Shown: positions 62,675 to 64,000 of the stretch, one piece after another
Layout of the letters: the number at the start of each line of letters is the position of its first letter
Position numbering within the stretch: the first letter of the stretch is position 1
Assembly (NCBI RefSeq): GCF_900115865.1
Contig: NZ_FOXY01000002.1
Location: 1 to 64,000, forward strand
Direction of reading: 5' to 3'
Source: Donghicola eburneus
Lineage (GTDB): Bacteria; Pseudomonadota; Alphaproteobacteria; Rhodobacterales; Rhodobacteraceae
Length of the DNA: 64,000 bases
Made by a program: the position numbers and the translations under genes
Notes under the pieces: model-generated
Database searches by the model: none
What the model was told of the DNA's origin: nothing
Seen by the model: only the letters and a program-made list of their open reading frames with translations

Positions 62675-63318
62675 TGATGGACGAGGCAGCCCAGCAGAAG
62701 ATGCAATTCATGTTCGCCCTGCGCTCGCACGGGGTGACGGATGCGCGTGTGCTGTCCGCAATGGAGGCCATCGACCGCTCCTATTTTGTCAAAGGCATCT
62801 TCTCGGCCCGCGCCTATGAGGACACCCCCCTGCCCATTGCCTGTGGGCAGACAATTTCACAGCCGTCAGTCGTCGCCATGATGACCCAAGCACTGAAACT
62901 GTCCCCTCGGGACAAGGTGCTAGAGGTCGGTACAGGTTCTGGCTATCAAGCCGCGATCCTGTCGCAATTGGTGCGCCGCGTTTACACGGTGGACCGCCAC
63001 GCCCGCTTGGTCAAAGACGCGATGTCCCTGTTTCGCAGACTTGATCTGAACAACATCACGGCTCTGATTGCCGATGGCAGCTATGGTCTGCCCGAGCAGG
63101 CGCCTTTCGACCGCATTATTCTGACCGCCGCAGCCGAAGACCCCCCGGGTCCGCTCTTGGCCCAACTCAAGGTCGGCGGTATCATGGTGCTACCGGTCGG
63201 CCAATCAGACGCCGTCCAGAGCTTGATCCGCGTCACAAAGACCGAAGATGGCCTGCATTACGACGAATTGCGCCCTGTGCGCTTTGTGCCTCTCGTCGAG
63301 GGGCTTGGAAAAGACTAG
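62671..63318 (+). CDS. pcm: Protein-L-isoaspartate O-methyltransferase
   Basis: Repairs isoaspartyl residues in aged proteins with SAM as methyl donor. The 215-residue sequence has the SAM motif [16 protein letters not shown] and the upstream PCMT signature ([21 protein letters not shown]). [12 protein letters not shown] is also typical. Three ATGs in a row (62671, 62674, 62677) make the exact start uncertain. Coupled to surE; followed by the NlpD-like gene after 72 bases. Confidence 0.95.
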   Translation: MMMDEAAQQKMQFMFALRSHGVTDARVLSAMEAIDRSYFVKGIFSARAYEDTPLPIACGQTISQPSVVAMMTQALKLSPRDKVLEVGTGSGYQAAILSQLVRRVYTVDRHARLVKDAMSLFRRLDLNNITALIADGSYGLPEQAPFDRIILTAAAEDPPGPLLAQLKVGGIMVLPVGQSDAVQSLIRVTKTEDGLHYDELRPVRFVPLVEGLGKD

Positions 63319-63390
63319 GTTTATTTTTAGTACCCAAGGGCCCTGCCAATGGCCGCAGACGACAAGAGCCCGCACGAGAGGATGATCGAG

Positions 63391-64000
63391 ATGACCCGCT
63401 TCGCCTACATGCGCTTTCCCAAAGCCATGACTGCTGTTCTTGGTGTCGGACTGCTGTCCGCGTGTGACCCCAACAGCATGGATGTAGATTTTCGCAGCGT
63501 CGGCAAGGGGTTTGATACCTCGTCCGCCGTCACCGGCGGCACCCTAAGCCGCCCTGCCCCCGACGCCCGTGGTGTAATTTCCTACCCCAGCTATCAAGTG
63601 GCGCTCGCTCGCAACGGTGAAACCGTGCAGCAAGTGGCCGACCGTCTGGGGATCAGCGCCCAAGAATTGGCGTCGTATAACGGCTTGAAAACCGGCGACC
63701 GCTTGCAGCGCAACGAATTGCTGGCCCTGCCGACCAAGATCGACAACAGCATTAGCGCACCTTCCGGTATTCAGACGACCTCGCTCGGGGCCCCGTCCGT
63801 GGACATCACCACCATGGCCGGCAATGCCATCGAAAACAGCCCGACCACCATTTCGCCACCCGCAAACGCGACGCCCGCCCCTGCGGCGCCCGCAGGACCG
63901 ACCCCAGTGCGCCACAAAGTCGTGCGCGGCGAGACTGCCTTTATCATTGCGCGCCAGTACGGCGTGTCAGTGCGCAGCCTAGGCGAGTGGAACGGTCTGG
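63391..64000 (+). CDS. nlpD: LysM-domain lipoprotein, NlpD-like (C-terminus outside window)
   Basis: An exported lipoprotein: signal peptide with lipobox GLLSAC and a first LysM domain at about residues 67-115 (VALARNGETVQQVADRLGISAQELASYNGL). A Thr/Pro/Ala-rich linker leads to a second LysM (VVRGETAFIIARQYGVSVRSLGEWNGL) that reaches the window end. LysM domains bind peptidoglycan; in NlpD a degenerate or active M23 peptidase domain follows and activates cell-separation amidases. Position after surE-pcm fits nlpD. The start at 63391 has GAGAGG nine bases upstream; in-frame ATGs at 63349 and 63382 are less well placed. Confidence 0.88.
   Translation, partial: MTRFAYMRFPKAMTAVLGVGLLSACDPNSMDVDFRSVGKGFDTSSAVTGGTLSRPAPDARGVISYPSYQVALARNGETVQQVADRLGISAQELASYNGLKTGDRLQRNELLALPTKIDNSISAPSGIQTTSLGAPSVDITTMAGNAIENSPTTISPPANATPAPAAPAGPTPVRHKVVRGETAFIIARQYGVSVRSLGEWNGL

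Overview
The window looks like core chromosome of a marine alphaproteobacterium of the family Rhodobacteraceae (Roseobacter group). The inference rests on high GC with strong GC3 bias, a cytochrome c2/c550-type gene directly upstream of ctaD, a SAM-II riboswitch on metZ, tandem Lrp/AsnC regulators divergent from ilvC, a glyQ-DUF-glyS operon, and protein sequences that read like that group. No 16S rRNA is present, so the assignment is by protein resemblance and gene order only.

Region by region. 1-2015 is the only clearly accessory part: the end of an IS3-family insertion sequence that cuts into an AT-richer hypothetical gene, then a tyrosine recombinase facing away from a tRNA-Ser(UGA). This is the usual picture of an element integrated at the 3' end of a tRNA gene. 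2.3-8.6 kb is a forward operon: SPOR lipoprotein, D-Ala-D-Ala carboxypeptidase, tmk, holB, TatD-type DNase, MBL hydrolase and AEC transporter. 8.6-10.9 kb holds a rhodanese, a TauE/SafE permease with a GntR-type palindrome in front of it, a GntR/FCD regulator and tRNA-Leu(GAG). 11-17.4 kb holds a peptidoglycan-binding protein, lipB, a cytochrome c, ctaD behind a perfect FNR-type box, a DUF2244 protein and a glycosyltransferase. 17.4-24 kb holds yqeY, carA, a membrane GT2 glycosyltransferase, a second GntR, a pyrimidine nucleotidase and a UbiH-type hydroxylase. 24-28.5 kb holds a class V aminotransferase, two Lrp/AsnC regulators, ilvC and an EamA transporter. 28.5-39 kb on the minus strand holds glmM-folP-folB, a cell wall hydrolase, a PPDK-like protein and glyQ-DUF-glyS. 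39-48 kb holds a degenerate trypsin-like protein, trkH, folE2, SAM-II-controlled metZ, a GST and a MoxR/CoxE pair. 48-64 kb on the plus strand holds an unrecognised protein, pyrC-pyrE, dnaB, alr-mlaE-mlaF-pqiA-like, radA, cvpA-purF, DUF1284, an SDR and surE-pcm-nlpD (cut by the window edge).

The genes mostly serve central metabolism: pyrimidines (carA, pyrC, pyrE, tmk), purines (purF), folate (folE2, folP, folB), amino acids (ilvC, metZ, alr), cell wall and envelope (dacC-like, glmM, SleB hydrolase, MlaEF, NlpD), replication and repair (holB, dnaB, radA), translation (glyQS, two tRNAs) and aerobic respiration (cytochrome c, CtaD).

I did not find a gene cluster that I could honestly call a new system. 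The parts that deserve a second look are small. They are a family of dispersed intergenic repeats (at least seven copies), three hairpins that enclose or mask ribosome binding sites, a SAM-II riboswitch joined to a terminator, a PPDK homologue whose ATP-grasp half looks degenerate, a trypsin-fold protein that has lost its catalytic residues, a FolB fused to an unknown domain, and four convergent gene pairs with interlocked stop codons.
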